Of a stretch of 64,000 nt of DNA, positions 1-8,724 are shown piece after piece. Source of the DNA: an uncultured Granulosicoccus sp. (GTDB lineage Bacteria; Pseudomonadota; Gammaproteobacteria; Granulosicoccales; Granulosicoccaceae); NCBI GenBank assembly GCA_947492525.1, contig CANLNQ010000005.1, positions 185,099-249,098 of the forward strand. The letters are read 5' to 3'. The notes below the pieces were generated by a model, which did not search any database, was not told the origin of the DNA, and saw nothing but the letters and a program-made list of their open reading frames with translations. Position numbers and translations under genes: made by a program. Within the stretch, counting starts at the first letter, position 1. Every line of letters starts with the position of its first letter.

Positions 1-1
1 G

Positions 2-979
2 GTACTGGAAGTGCTGCTGGGGGATATCCGTCGGCTCAGGGAGGCACGCAAGTCACTCGACCTGTGCCCGATGGGTGCCGCGGCGATCACGACATCCGGT
101 TTTCCGATAGACAGGCAGCAGATGGCCGATCTGCTGGGATTCGCGGCACCCAGGCGCAACGCCTATGGCTGCATTGCCTCGGTGGACTACGTGACGGGCC
201 TGTATTCGGCCATCAAGTTGTTGTTCCTGCACCTGGGCCGCGTCGTGCAGGACATGGCCTTCTGGTCAGCCTTTGAAGTCGGCCAGCTGTATGTGCCGAA
301 CTCTCTGGTGCAGATCTCGTCGATCATGCCGCAGAAGCGCAATCCCGTTCCGATAGAACACATGAGGCATCTGGCCAGCGTCACTGCAGGACGCTGCGAT
401 ACGGTGGTCGATACCATGCACAACACGCCATTCACGGACATGAATGACAGCGAGGGTGAAGTCCAGGCTGCAGGGTATGCTGCCTTTGACAGTGGCGGTC
501 GGGTACTGGATCTGCTCAGTGCCTTCATCGTATCGGTATCGATCAATGAAGAGCGTGTCGAGCACAACGCCAACGCGGCCTGTATCACGATTACCGAACT
601 GGCCGATACGCTGGTTCGCCAGGAAAGCCTTTCCTTCAGGCAGGCGCATGAAGTCGCCGCGGCCACGGCGAGTGCCGTCATAGCGGATGGCTTGCCTCTG
701 CTGTCGGCCTATACCGCTTTTTCCGCCGCGTTCCAGGCGGAAACCGGTCGTCAGACAAGTCTGAGTGAATCGGCCTTCCAGCAAGCGGTCTCGATGCGCA
801 ATTTCGTGGATGTGCGCAATCGGTTCGGCGGGCCTGCGGCCTCGGCCATGGATGAGGCACTGACACAGTATGCCAGCGAGATCGATGATCAACTGCGGGC
901 AATCACGCTGGTTCGCACACAATTGCAGGCCGCCGAGCAAAAGCGTCTCGCCTCGTTCAACGCCTTGTTGGAGAACTGA
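2..979 (+). CDS. Argininosuccinate lyase-family protein (5' end outside window)
   Basis: C-terminal part of a fumarase/ArgH superfamily lyase; the reading frame is open from base 2, so the start lies upstream. The superfamily signature is visible at about residues 105-116 (SSIMPQKRNP), the loop that carries the catalytic serine. The later segment ELADTLVR...LSFRQAHEV matches the ArgH C-terminal domain. The family cleaves argininosuccinate or similar adducts to release fumarate. It sits 5 bases before a sugar-type ABC ATPase and runs into a PfkB kinase and a D-amino-acid dehydrogenase-like flavoprotein, with no arginine-biosynthesis gene beside it (ArgG lies 57 kb away). I therefore infer a catabolic paralogue acting on an imported substrate rather than the housekeeping ArgH. 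Family assignment is firm; substrate unknown. Confidence 0.8.
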   Translation, partial: VLEVLLGDIRRLREARKSLDLCPMGAAAITTSGFPIDRQQMADLLGFAAPRRNAYGCIASVDYVTGLYSAIKLLFLHLGRVVQDMAFWSAFEVGQLYVPNSLVQISSIMPQKRNPVPIEHMRHLASVTAGRCDTVVDTMHNTPFTDMNDSEGEVQAAGYAAFDSGGRVLDLLSAFIVSVSINEERVEHNANAACITITELADTLVRQESLSFRQAHEVAAATASAVIADGLPLLSAYTAFSAAFQAETGRQTSLSESAFQQAVSMRNFVDVRNRFGGPAASAMDEALTQYASEIDDQLRAITLVRTQLQAAEQKRLASFNALLEN

Positions 980-984
980 CAAAC

Positions 985-2046
985 ATGGCAAGCCTGACAC
1001 TGAAGAGTCTGGTCAAGCGTTACGGCAAGACAGAGGTCTTGCACGGAATCGATCTGGAGGTGGCCGATGGCGAATTCGTCGTGTTCGTCGGTCCATCCGG
1101 CTGTGGCAAGTCCACCACGCTGAGAATGATTGCGGGGCTGGAGGACATCAGCTCCGGGGAGATCAGCATCGCCGACAAGGTCGTCAACAATCTGGAGCCC
1201 AAGCAGCGCAATATCGCCATGGTCTTCCAGAACTACGCCATCTACCCCCACATGAGCGTGCGCAAGAACATCGGCTTCGGTCTGCGGACAGCGAAGCTGT
1301 CGCGCACCGAGAAGTCGGAGCGGATCGTGGAGGTGGCCACCCTGCTGGGCATGGAAGAGTATCTGGACAGAAAGCCCAGTGCCTTGTCGGGCGGACAGCG
1401 ACAACGCGTCGCCATTGGCAGGGCACTGGTACGCGATCCTGCCGTCTTCCTGTTCGATGAGCCGCTGTCCAATCTGGACGCACAGCTGCGCACGCAGATG
1501 CGGCTGGAGATCAAGAAGCTGCATCAGAGAGTCGGCACCACCATCGTGTTCGTCACCCATGACCAGGTCGAGGCGATGACCATGGCCGACAGGATCGTGA
1601 TCATGAAGGACGGCTACATCCAGCAGGTGGGTACGCCGGCCGAGGCCTACCACAATCCGGTCAACACCTTCGTGGCGCAGTTCATCGGGGCTCCGTCCAT
1701 GAACATGCTGCCGGGCGTTCTGGATGATCAGGGTCTGCGTCTGTGGAACGGGTCTCGGGTGTCCTGGAACCTGGCATCCAGTGGCCAGTCGCACGACGTG
1801 ATTCTCGGCGTGCGTCCGGAAGATCTGACGCCGGTGCCACCGGGTGAGGCCATGCTCGAAGGCATCATCTCGGTGGTGGAACCTCTGGGTTCCGAGACGC
1901 TGCTCTACGTGGATATCGATGGCATCGAAGTGATCGCTTCGGGGCCGGGGCGGCAGGCACCCGAGCCGGGAAGCCGGATATCGCTCGGCGCTACCAGCGA
2001 TACATTGCATCTGTTCGACAAGGAAAGCGGCGTCGCGCTGAAGTGA
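985..2046 (+). CDS. ABC transporter ATP-binding protein, UgpC/MalK type
   Basis: Cytoplasmic ATPase of a carbohydrate-type (CUT1-like) ABC importer, 353 residues, the usual MalK/UgpC length. Walker A is GPSGCGKST at 36-44, the Q-loop is VFQNYAIYPHM, the signature is LSGGQRQR near 134, Walker B is VFLFDEP near 155 and the switch His is in FVTHDQ. A regulatory TOBE/OB region follows from about residue 235 (GVRPEDL). The start is an ATG five bases after the lyase stop, so the two are cotranscribed. The matching permeases and binding protein are not in the window and presumably lie upstream. The ligand cannot be read from the ATPase. Confidence 0.92.
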   Translation: MASLTLKSLVKRYGKTEVLHGIDLEVADGEFVVFVGPSGCGKSTTLRMIAGLEDISSGEISIADKVVNNLEPKQRNIAMVFQNYAIYPHMSVRKNIGFGLRTAKLSRTEKSERIVEVATLLGMEEYLDRKPSALSGGQRQRVAIGRALVRDPAVFLFDEPLSNLDAQLRTQMRLEIKKLHQRVGTTIVFVTHDQVEAMTMADRIVIMKDGYIQQVGTPAEAYHNPVNTFVAQFIGAPSMNMLPGVLDDQGLRLWNGSRVSWNLASSGQSHDVILGVRPEDLTPVPPGEAMLEGIISVVEPLGSETLLYVDIDGIEVIASGPGRQAPEPGSRISLGATSDTLHLFDKESGVALK

Positions 2047-2954
2047 TGGACAAGGGTATTCTCTGCGCCGGGCGGGTCTATTGTGATCTGAACTTCTCGG
2101 GTATGGACCAGCTCCCGCGATTGGGGCGGGAGCTCTTCGCCGAGGAGATGTCGATGCACGCCGGTGGTGGCGCCTTCATCACGGCCTCCTATGTGGCAGC
2201 GCTTGGCAAACCGGCGAGTCTCATGGGACGGCTGCCCTGTGCCCCCTTCGCCGGCATCATCGAGCAGGAGGCGCAGCAGCAGCGCGTCGATCTGCGAGAA
2301 AGTGTGACTGCCATCGGAGGCTCACCTCAGTTGACGGTTGCGATGGCCATGGCGGGTGATCGGGCATTTCTGACCAGCCGCCAGGGTCCCGCGCTGCCTG
2401 ATGATCATGCTGCGCGCATGACAGCCATGGCAGAACGCTCGGCGCTGACGCATCTGCATATCAGCGAACTGTCGACGCTGCTCGAATACCCATCCCTGGT
2501 TGCCCAGGCGCGTCGGGCGGGCTTCACGGTGTCGCTCGATTGTGCCTGGGATGATGCCTGTCTCGATCATCCGGACATTGCCGCCCTGGTATCGCAGGTG
2601 GATGTCTTTCTGCCCAATGAAAGCGAGATGCAACGATTGGCGAGCAATGGCGTAAACTCTGACTGCGCGCCGATGACCGTGGTCAAGCAGGGGGCCGCCG
2701 GGGCAACCGTTCATGTGGCTGGCCGACAGACGCATGCGGCGGCCGTGCCGTGTACGGTGGTTGACACCATTGGCGCCGGTGATGCCTTCAATGCGGGATT
2801 TCTGTGTGCCTGGCTTGCCCGGCAGTCACTGTCGCAGTGCCTTTCGGTTGGTAACCGCTGTGGTGCTCTGGCGGTGGGTCGCAGGGGCGGCGCGGGCAAG
2901 CTTCCGGATCTGCATCATCTACTGGGTGATGCCCGAAGTAGACAGTCGTACTGA
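2046..2954 (+). CDS. PfkB-family carbohydrate kinase
   Basis: Small-molecule kinase of the ribokinase/PfkB family, about 302 residues. It has the N-terminal Gly-rich substrate region (AGGGAFITASYVAALG) and the C-terminal PfkB signature with catalytic Asp (DTIGAGDAFNAGF, near residue 240). It phosphorylates a sugar or sugar-like alcohol with ATP in the cytoplasm. The ATG at 2046 shares its A with the stop of the ABC ATPase (TGATG), which points to translational coupling; a GTG one codon upstream is an alternative start. Placed with a sugar-type ABC ATPase, it likely activates the imported substrate or a product of it. Exact substrate not determinable. Confidence 0.88.
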   Translation: MDKGILCAGRVYCDLNFSGMDQLPRLGRELFAEEMSMHAGGGAFITASYVAALGKPASLMGRLPCAPFAGIIEQEAQQQRVDLRESVTAIGGSPQLTVAMAMAGDRAFLTSRQGPALPDDHAARMTAMAERSALTHLHISELSTLLEYPSLVAQARRAGFTVSLDCAWDDACLDHPDIAALVSQVDVFLPNESEMQRLASNGVNSDCAPMTVVKQGAAGATVHVAGRQTHAAAVPCTVVDTIGAGDAFNAGFLCAWLARQSLSQCLSVGNRCGALAVGRRGGAGKLPDLHHLLGDARSRQSY

Positions 2955-2972
2955 ACCAGGGTTGCAACGATA

Positions 2973-4235
2973 ATGAATTCTCAGAGCGATTCCACGCATA
3001 CCGTGGTCATCGGCGCCGGTATCAATGGTGTGGCTGCCGCCATCTGGCTGGCCAGAGCCGGTCGCAAGGTAACCCTGGTGGACAGACAACCCCCCGGCGA
3101 AGGGACCTCTCATGGCAATGCCGGCGTGCTGGCCTCGTGTTCGGTGGTGCCGGTGACCACGCCAGGACTGCTGCGCAAGGCGCCGGGCATGTTGATGAAC
3201 CCGGAATTTCCCCTGTTCATGCGCTGGGGCTATCTGCCGCGGATGTTGCCCTGGCTGACCCGCTATGTCGCCCACGCCAATGATGCCGATACCCGCCGTA
3301 TCGCCGGGCATCTGACCTACGTCATTGGAGACAGTCTCGAACAGCATCAGGATCTGGCCGGCAATACGGTGGCAGACCAGTGGCTGGTGCCATCGGACTA
3401 CCAGTTTGCCTATCGTGATCGCGCGGAATTCGAGTCGGATGCCTATGTCTGGAAACTGCGCCGCGACAATGGCTTCGAGCCGGAGATCATCGAAGGGGCC
3501 GCTGTGCAGGAGAAGGAACCTGCGCTTGGCAAGGCGGTTGGCATGCTGGCTGTGATGGGACAGAAGCATGGGCATATCCGCAGCCCGGGACTGTACGTGA
3601 AATCCCTGGCAGAGGTCTTTGTCGGTCTGGGCGGGACCATCCGTCAGGCCGCGGTACAGGATATCGAGCTGGTGGACGACAGAATCAGGGCTGTACAGAC
3701 AGATCAGGGGCCGATCGCCTGCGATTCAGCCGTACTTGCCGCCGGAATCTGGTCAACTTCTCTCGCCTCGAGCCTGGGTATCACGGTGCCGATGGAATCG
3801 GAGCGCGGCTATCACGTGATATTCAGGGAACCGTCGCTGAACGTCAGCGTGCCCACCATGATCGCCTCGGGCAAATTCGTCATGACGCCGATGCATGACG
3901 GCATGCGCTGTGCCGGTATCGTGGAGTTCGGTGGCTTGCAGAATGGCCCCTCGCGCAAACCCGTCGAGCTGCTGATGCGCAAGATCAAGGAGCTCATGCC
4001 TACCCTCCAGTACAGCGATACCGTGGAATGGATGGGTCATCGACCGGCCCCGACCGACAGTCTGCCATTCATCGGACAGATTCGAGGTACCGGTGTCTAC
4101 ACGGCCTTCGGCCATCAGCACATCGGTCTGACAGGCGGTGCCAAGACCGGGCGTCTGGTGGCCGGGCTGATCACGGGCGAGCAGGATGAAGAGGCTCTGG
4201 TAGCCTTCCGGCCGGATCGTTTCACGACAGCCTAG
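2973..4235 (+). CDS. FAD-dependent oxidoreductase, DadA-like (D-amino-acid dehydrogenase family)
   Basis: 420-residue DAO/DadA-family flavoprotein. The N-terminal Rossmann FAD site is VVIGAGINGVAAA followed by an acidic residue at the end of beta-2 (VTLVDRQ). The C-terminal FAD-contact region reads GHRPAPTDSLPFIG and GHQHIGLTGGAKTGRLVA, typical of DadA homologues. Members oxidise D-amino acids or related secondary amines and pass electrons to the quinone pool or oxygen. Start ATG 2973 lies 18 bases after the kinase stop, so it is the last gene of the operon. With an ArgH-like lyase in the same unit, an amino-sugar, opine-like or D-amino-acid substrate is plausible but unproven. The gene converges on the next gene across 72 bases. 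Confidence 0.85.
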   Translation: MNSQSDSTHTVVIGAGINGVAAAIWLARAGRKVTLVDRQPPGEGTSHGNAGVLASCSVVPVTTPGLLRKAPGMLMNPEFPLFMRWGYLPRMLPWLTRYVAHANDADTRRIAGHLTYVIGDSLEQHQDLAGNTVADQWLVPSDYQFAYRDRAEFESDAYVWKLRRDNGFEPEIIEGAAVQEKEPALGKAVGMLAVMGQKHGHIRSPGLYVKSLAEVFVGLGGTIRQAAVQDIELVDDRIRAVQTDQGPIACDSAVLAAGIWSTSLASSLGITVPMESERGYHVIFREPSLNVSVPTMIASGKFVMTPMHDGMRCAGIVEFGGLQNGPSRKPVELLMRKIKELMPTLQYSDTVEWMGHRPAPTDSLPFIGQIRGTGVYTAFGHQHIGLTGGAKTGRLVAGLITGEQDEEALVAFRPDRFTTA

Positions 4236-4307
4236 CGTCGCAGCTTGCGAGAGGGAATTACCTGCCTGCCATGAGCAAGCGGACAGTGCGATCGAGCTCG
4301 GCCCGTA

Positions 4308-7094
4308 TCATCCGGTTCCCGTGGCATCCGGTGCGCTGAAACAGCGCGACAGGGTGTCTTCGACAGTGGCGGGTTTGCCAATGAGGTGGCCCTGGGCATA
4401 GTCGATGCCGATGTCCATCAGCTCCTTGAGAATGTCCTCATTCTCGACGTATTCAGCCACGGTCTTGACTCCCATGGTTTCGCTCAATTGATGGATGGCC
4501 AGTACCATATGTCTGTCGAATTTGCTGTCGGCGATGCCCTGGACAAACTGCCCGTCGATCTTGATGATATCGATGGGCATGTTCTTCAGATAGCCGAATG
4601 AGCTGAGGCCGGAGCCGAAATCATCCAGGGCTATCAGGCTGCCGCATTCGCGGATGCTCTTGAACAGGTCGACGGCAATGGAGAAATTGGAAATGGCCGC
4701 TGTCTCGGTCAGTTCGAACCAGACCCTGGTCGGGTCTGGCTTGTAGTTATCGAATTGTTCCCGAATGTAATCCGCCAGCGTCGGATCGGCAACCGATTGT
4801 CCAGACAGGTTTATCGAATAGCTGCAATGGCCACCGGGACCGCCATCGAGTTCGGCGATGGTGCGCAGCGCGGTGCGTATCACCCATCGATCAATCTGGC
4901 GCATCAGGTCGTAGCGCTCAGCGGCGCGAATGAATTGCCAGGGCGTGAATTCGCTTCCATCAGGGTTACGCAGTCGCAACAGGAATTCGAAATGCTCGAT
5001 AGTCGGCGAGATCTGTGTCGCCCCTGCCGATACCTCCCTGTGCAGACTGGCGATTGGCTGAATGTACAGAATGAACTTGTCATCCTGCAGGGCATTTTGC
5101 AGTCTGGGTAGCCAACTGAGCTCTTCGGAGCGCTGCGCCAGGGCGCGATCATCGGCGGAATAGACATACAGGCTGTTGCGGCCCGAGTCCTTGGCGGCAT
5201 AACAGGCGATATCCGCCGCCGCCATGACATCCTTGAGGTTGTTGCAACGGGAGTCGATATGGACAACGCCGATGGATGCCCTTACCGCGAAAGCCTTGTC
5301 CTCATGGTGAAAGATGAATCCCTGAAACAGCTTGAACAATCGATCGGAAATGTTTCTGGTCTGCTCTGGCGTGACATTGGTCAACAGCAGGCCGAATTCA
5401 TCGCCACCCAGTCGGGCAAGTACATCCTCTTCACGGATCATTGCGCTCAGCCGTTCTGTCAGCTCCTTGAGCAGACGATCTCCGGCACGGTGTCCGCAGG
5501 TGTCGTTGACGATCTTGAACTGATCAAGATCCATGTAGAACAAGGCATGTTCGTGTCCGCTGAAGGCCATCTCATCCAGCACTCCGGCCAGTGCCTGTTC
5601 GAAATGATGCCGGTTACGGCAACCGGTCAGGGCATCGTGGTTGGCCTGATAGGCCAGCTTCTGTGTCAGGCGCCTTTCATGACTGATGTTGCGCATGACC
5701 AGAACATGACCGGTAATCACGCCTTCCTGACTCTGCAGGCTGGTCAATGTCAGCTTCAGCAGGATATCCGAATGTACATCGGCGATGGGGATGACATCGT
5801 ATTCTGCGTTGCTGTTGTGCGACAGGTTCAGCAGGGCTGATTGCAGGTCAAGCTGGGAGCCTGCCTCCTCGATCAGCTGGAACTGGATGATATCGCTCAC
5901 GGGACGACCCAGTGTTTCATCGGGCTTGGCGTTGAGGAGCAGGATCGCAGCCGGGTTGATGTGCGAGATGCGCAGATCGATATCCAGAGTCAGAATGGCG
6001 TCCTGCATGGCATTGAGCGTTCTTTCCGCCAGCTCGCGCGCATTGTAGAGTGCCTCCTTGCTCAGTGCCTGTTCTCGATCACGTTGCCGCTTCTCCGATT
6101 GATAGGACAGAAATTGCAACACGATCAGCTGAAATGCCACGATGGCAGTGGCAGCGATGAACAGCAGAGAGCCGGTGAAGCCGATCTGCCTTTCAAAGCG
6201 AATGCTCAGCTTGCCGGATCGGGTAGTCCATTCCTCACTGAGCTGTTGGCGCGGATACAGAAAACGCAGGTAGAGCGGTCTTTCGTAATGCGGCTCCTGC
6301 ACATACAACTCAGTGACGGAGTCACCGTGTTCAACCTGCACCCTGATGTCGAAATCACTCATTCTGGCGGCCAGCGCGCTCAACAAGCGACCCACATCGA
6401 TCGACATCCAGAAACCGCCAGCCGACTGCTGCCAGCGCGTCGCGTCGGTATCCGGCGTCTGTTGGCCGAGATAAACCGGCCTGAACAGAACCAGTTGGCC
6501 TCCGTAGGGCCAGGACTCGGGGAAGCTGGTCAACAGGATATCGTTTGTTCTGGCGATGGTATCGAGTAGCTGTTCGAGTCCGTCAAGTGATCCCAGATCG
6601 ATTCCGAGAAGTCGTGCATTGGTGGGCAGCAGTGGTTCGAGTGCGCTGATGGGGTAGGACCATTCCGTGACAGGCAGATTCGAGACGGTGCCATCCTTGG
6701 CAACTCCCTTGATCCTGTAGTTCAGGATGCCGCTTTCACTCATGTTGGCCTCGAAGCTCCTGCGTTCGGCCTGGCTGACATGCTCGTAGCGTCCGATGCT
6801 GCTGATATAGTCGGCGTGTTCGAGAATCTGGTTTGCGTACAACAGCATTGAGGCGTCTGGCGATGCGGGCGCCGACTGATGAAGACCGACCAGCGAGGCC
6901 ATCAATGCACGGATACCGCCTATCTGTTCTCTGATATCCGACGCAGCCGTTCTCATGCGTTCCGCATTGAGATCGGTGTGATGATGCTTGTTGAGCGAGT
7001 AGGTGATGAACAGCAGTGAACAGCTGAGCAGGGCACAGAGCACCACGCCGTGAATTCGCGTCGGAGCGATCGCAGGGTGCAGGGACATGGGCAT
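4308..7094 (-). CDS. Membrane CHASE-PAS-GGDEF-EAL protein (cyclic-di-GMP turnover)
   Basis: 928-residue sensor enzyme. Order: TM1 about 13-33, an extracytoplasmic CHASE-like domain about 65-250 (YISSIGRYEHVSQAER), TM2 about 305-325, PAS about 360-475, GGDEF about 490-650, EAL about 670-915. The diguanylate cyclase site is intact (RLGGDEF), preceded by an inhibitory I-site REED at the PleD spacing. The phosphodiesterase side also keeps its motifs: EFLLR in place of EALLR, the metal-binding DDFGSG, the catalytic Lys in IIKIDGQF, and VAEYVEN. Both activities may be functional. It is cotranscribed with the periplasmic binding protein just upstream (one base between stop and start), which suggests ligand sensing by the CHASE region through that protein. 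Ligand unknown. Confidence 0.93.
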   Translation of the reverse strand: MPMSLHPAIAPTRIHGVVLCALLSCSLLFITYSLNKHHHTDLNAERMRTAASDIREQIGGIRALMASLVGLHQSAPASPDASMLLYANQILEHADYISSIGRYEHVSQAERRSFEANMSESGILNYRIKGVAKDGTVSNLPVTEWSYPISALEPLLPTNARLLGIDLGSLDGLEQLLDTIARTNDILLTSFPESWPYGGQLVLFRPVYLGQQTPDTDATRWQQSAGGFWMSIDVGRLLSALAARMSDFDIRVQVEHGDSVTELYVQEPHYERPLYLRFLYPRQQLSEEWTTRSGKLSIRFERQIGFTGSLLFIAATAIVAFQLIVLQFLSYQSEKRQRDREQALSKEALYNARELAERTLNAMQDAILTLDIDLRISHINPAAILLLNAKPDETLGRPVSDIIQFQLIEEAGSQLDLQSALLNLSHNSNAEYDVIPIADVHSDILLKLTLTSLQSQEGVITGHVLVMRNISHERRLTQKLAYQANHDALTGCRNRHHFEQALAGVLDEMAFSGHEHALFYMDLDQFKIVNDTCGHRAGDRLLKELTERLSAMIREEDVLARLGGDEFGLLLTNVTPEQTRNISDRLFKLFQGFIFHHEDKAFAVRASIGVVHIDSRCNNLKDVMAAADIACYAAKDSGRNSLYVYSADDRALAQRSEELSWLPRLQNALQDDKFILYIQPIASLHREVSAGATQISPTIEHFEFLLRLRNPDGSEFTPWQFIRAAERYDLMRQIDRWVIRTALRTIAELDGGPGGHCSYSINLSGQSVADPTLADYIREQFDNYKPDPTRVWFELTETAAISNFSIAVDLFKSIRECGSLIALDDFGSGLSSFGYLKNMPIDIIKIDGQFVQGIADSKFDRHMVLAIHQLSETMGVKTVAEYVENEDILKELMDIGIDYAQGHLIGKPATVEDTLSRCFSAPDATGTG

Positions 7095-7095
7095 C

Positions 7096-8136
7096 CTACT
7101 GGTATTTCTTGGCGCGTTGGGTAACGTGGGGACTCAGTACCAGGCCACTGCTTTCCACCAGACGCGTGTTCAACCAGGTTTCGAACCGTCGATTGGCCAC
7201 CACGGGTATCTCGCCAGCCGGCAAGCCGTCGAGGATGGCGATAGCCGCAAGACCGGCCCATTCGCCCTGTTCCTCGGCCAGGCGCGTGTAGCCCAGCACG
7301 GCGTAGTCCATCATCCAGTCGTTGTAGGTGACACTGAGTGTGCGCGTGTGCAAGCGCGCATGACGTCGCGCCACGTCATGATCGAAGCCGCGGACATTGG
7401 CGTTGTTGCCGATGATCACCAGGTCGTAGGCCTGTGCAAGGCGATAGCCGCTCAGCCATGAGTCAAACTCGTTGACCAGAATACTGTCGACACTGGTGCC
7501 GAAGGAATTCGCGATCGTGTCGATGCGGGTCAGCATCTTCAGGTCCCCGGGGGAATCGCTGCCCAGATAGAGAATCCGGGCCTCACCCGGCAGTCTTTTC
7601 TGACTCCGAGCCTGCTCGTCGGCAGGACTCTTGACCGCCGACAGTGTATTGATGAGCATATGCCGCAGCGGGGCAACTTCCACAATACCCGTGACATTGC
7701 CGGTCGGCAGACCGTATTCCTCTGCAGACCAGTTGATGCCGGAGAAGACGACGGGCGTATCGCCGTCAAGCAGGTAGGGGACGATCAGGTAACGGGCAGC
7801 ATTGTCATCGGAGGTGATGATGATGTCCGCCTGCAGATTGCGATACCGTTCGAATGCGGCGAGACCGGCGTTCTGCATGTCATTGACCGACGGCCGCCTG
7901 TTGGTATCCATGTAGAAGCTGGTGACTTCACAGCGACCATCGATGGTCTGGCGCAGGCCTCTTTCGATGCCGTCAGACCAGACGTGGCCCGGGTGGTAGG
8001 ACGAAACGTACAGACACAGCGGCGTCGGTGATGCCGCCGCCACACAGGCGATCAGCGACAGGCATGCCGCTGTTACAGCTCTCCACCCTGAGCGCCGGGA
8101 GCAGTGTCGGCTCGTTTGATCTGCCATTGTCTGCAC
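7096..8136 (-). CDS. Periplasmic ABC-type substrate-binding protein, signalling partner
   Basis: 346 residues. The basic, hydrophobic N-terminus ending near ACVAAASP looks like a Sec signal peptide of about 35 residues; a downstream Met (MADQ) is an alternative start. The body resembles the ABC substrate-binding proteins of the TrpX/PF04392 group that often sit beside sensor kinases or GGDEF proteins: SSYHPGHVWSDGIERG at the start of the mature part, then IIITSDDNAARYL and TPVVFSGINW. No ABC permease or ATPase accompanies it. Its stop lies one base before the start of the CHASE-GGDEF-EAL gene. I infer a receptor subunit that captures a ligand in the periplasm and modulates c-di-GMP output rather than a transporter component. 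Confidence 0.75.
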   Translation of the reverse strand: MQTMADQTSRHCSRRSGWRAVTAACLSLIACVAAASPTPLCLYVSSYHPGHVWSDGIERGLRQTIDGRCEVTSFYMDTNRRPSVNDMQNAGLAAFERYRNLQADIIITSDDNAARYLIVPYLLDGDTPVVFSGINWSAEEYGLPTGNVTGIVEVAPLRHMLINTLSAVKSPADEQARSQKRLPGEARILYLGSDSPGDLKMLTRIDTIANSFGTSVDSILVNEFDSWLSGYRLAQAYDLVIIGNNANVRGFDHDVARRHARLHTRTLSVTYNDWMMDYAVLGYTRLAEEQGEWAGLAAIAILDGLPAGEIPVVANRRFETWLNTRLVESSGLVLSPHVTQRAKKYQ

Positions 8137-8307
8137 GTTTCACCGCTGAACGTGCATGAACTATCGGCGGCTCGGGGGCAGCATGAAGATCCACAGGTTT
8201 CATTTGTAACCTGTGCCTGCCACATCCGGAGAGCGTGCCGGATCACCGAATTCTGATGGCTTGTTGCATTTCCCGCCTTGCGTAACAGGCGAGGCGGGAC
8301 TCGTGCT

Positions 8308-8538
8308 TCAGGGGTTTCGGGAAAAGGAGTCAATGCCGGCTCGGAAGGCCACACTGAGGCGTTTCCAGAAGATGGAAAGCGTCTCTGGTCGACCCAGGTC
8401 GAGGCCGAGCTTCTGGCCCCAGATGATATAGGCGATCATGAGGATCGCCAGAGGCCAGGCGATCATGAAAAGAACCACGACCAGACCGATGTTGACAGGG
8501 CTCCAGCCGGGAGCCAGTTGTTGTTTTATATCGTGCAT
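8308..8538 (-). CDS. Small membrane protein, DUF2852-like
   Basis: 76-residue protein with one clear hydrophobic segment at about 15-40 (VNIGLVVVLFMIAWPLAILM) preceded by GWSP and followed by a charged amphipathic C-terminus (LSIFWKRLSVAFRAG). The Trp-Pro-x-x-Ile pattern in the membrane segment recalls the DUF2852 family of short inner-membrane proteins. I place it there tentatively, from memory of the family pattern. Function is unknown. It stands alone: 171 bases from the upstream minus-strand gene and 186 bases from the UspA gene, with no overlap to either. Confidence 0.6.
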   Translation of the reverse strand: MHDIKQQLAPGWSPVNIGLVVVLFMIAWPLAILMIAYIIWGQKLGLDLGRPETLSIFWKRLSVAFRAGIDSFSRNP

Positions 8539-8724
8539 GAATCAGCGCCTCCCAGGCGTCGTTGCTTGCCACCGAACACTGTACATCGACCGTGTCTGCT
8601 GGCAGTTTCGCAGGATTGTGCAATGCGGTTCCCGTGGGAACCTGCGGATCATCTGAAGATAATGCCCGGGCCTGCAAAATTCAAACGACAGGCCGGACGG
8701 TGAGACCGCCCGGTCCCGCATCGA

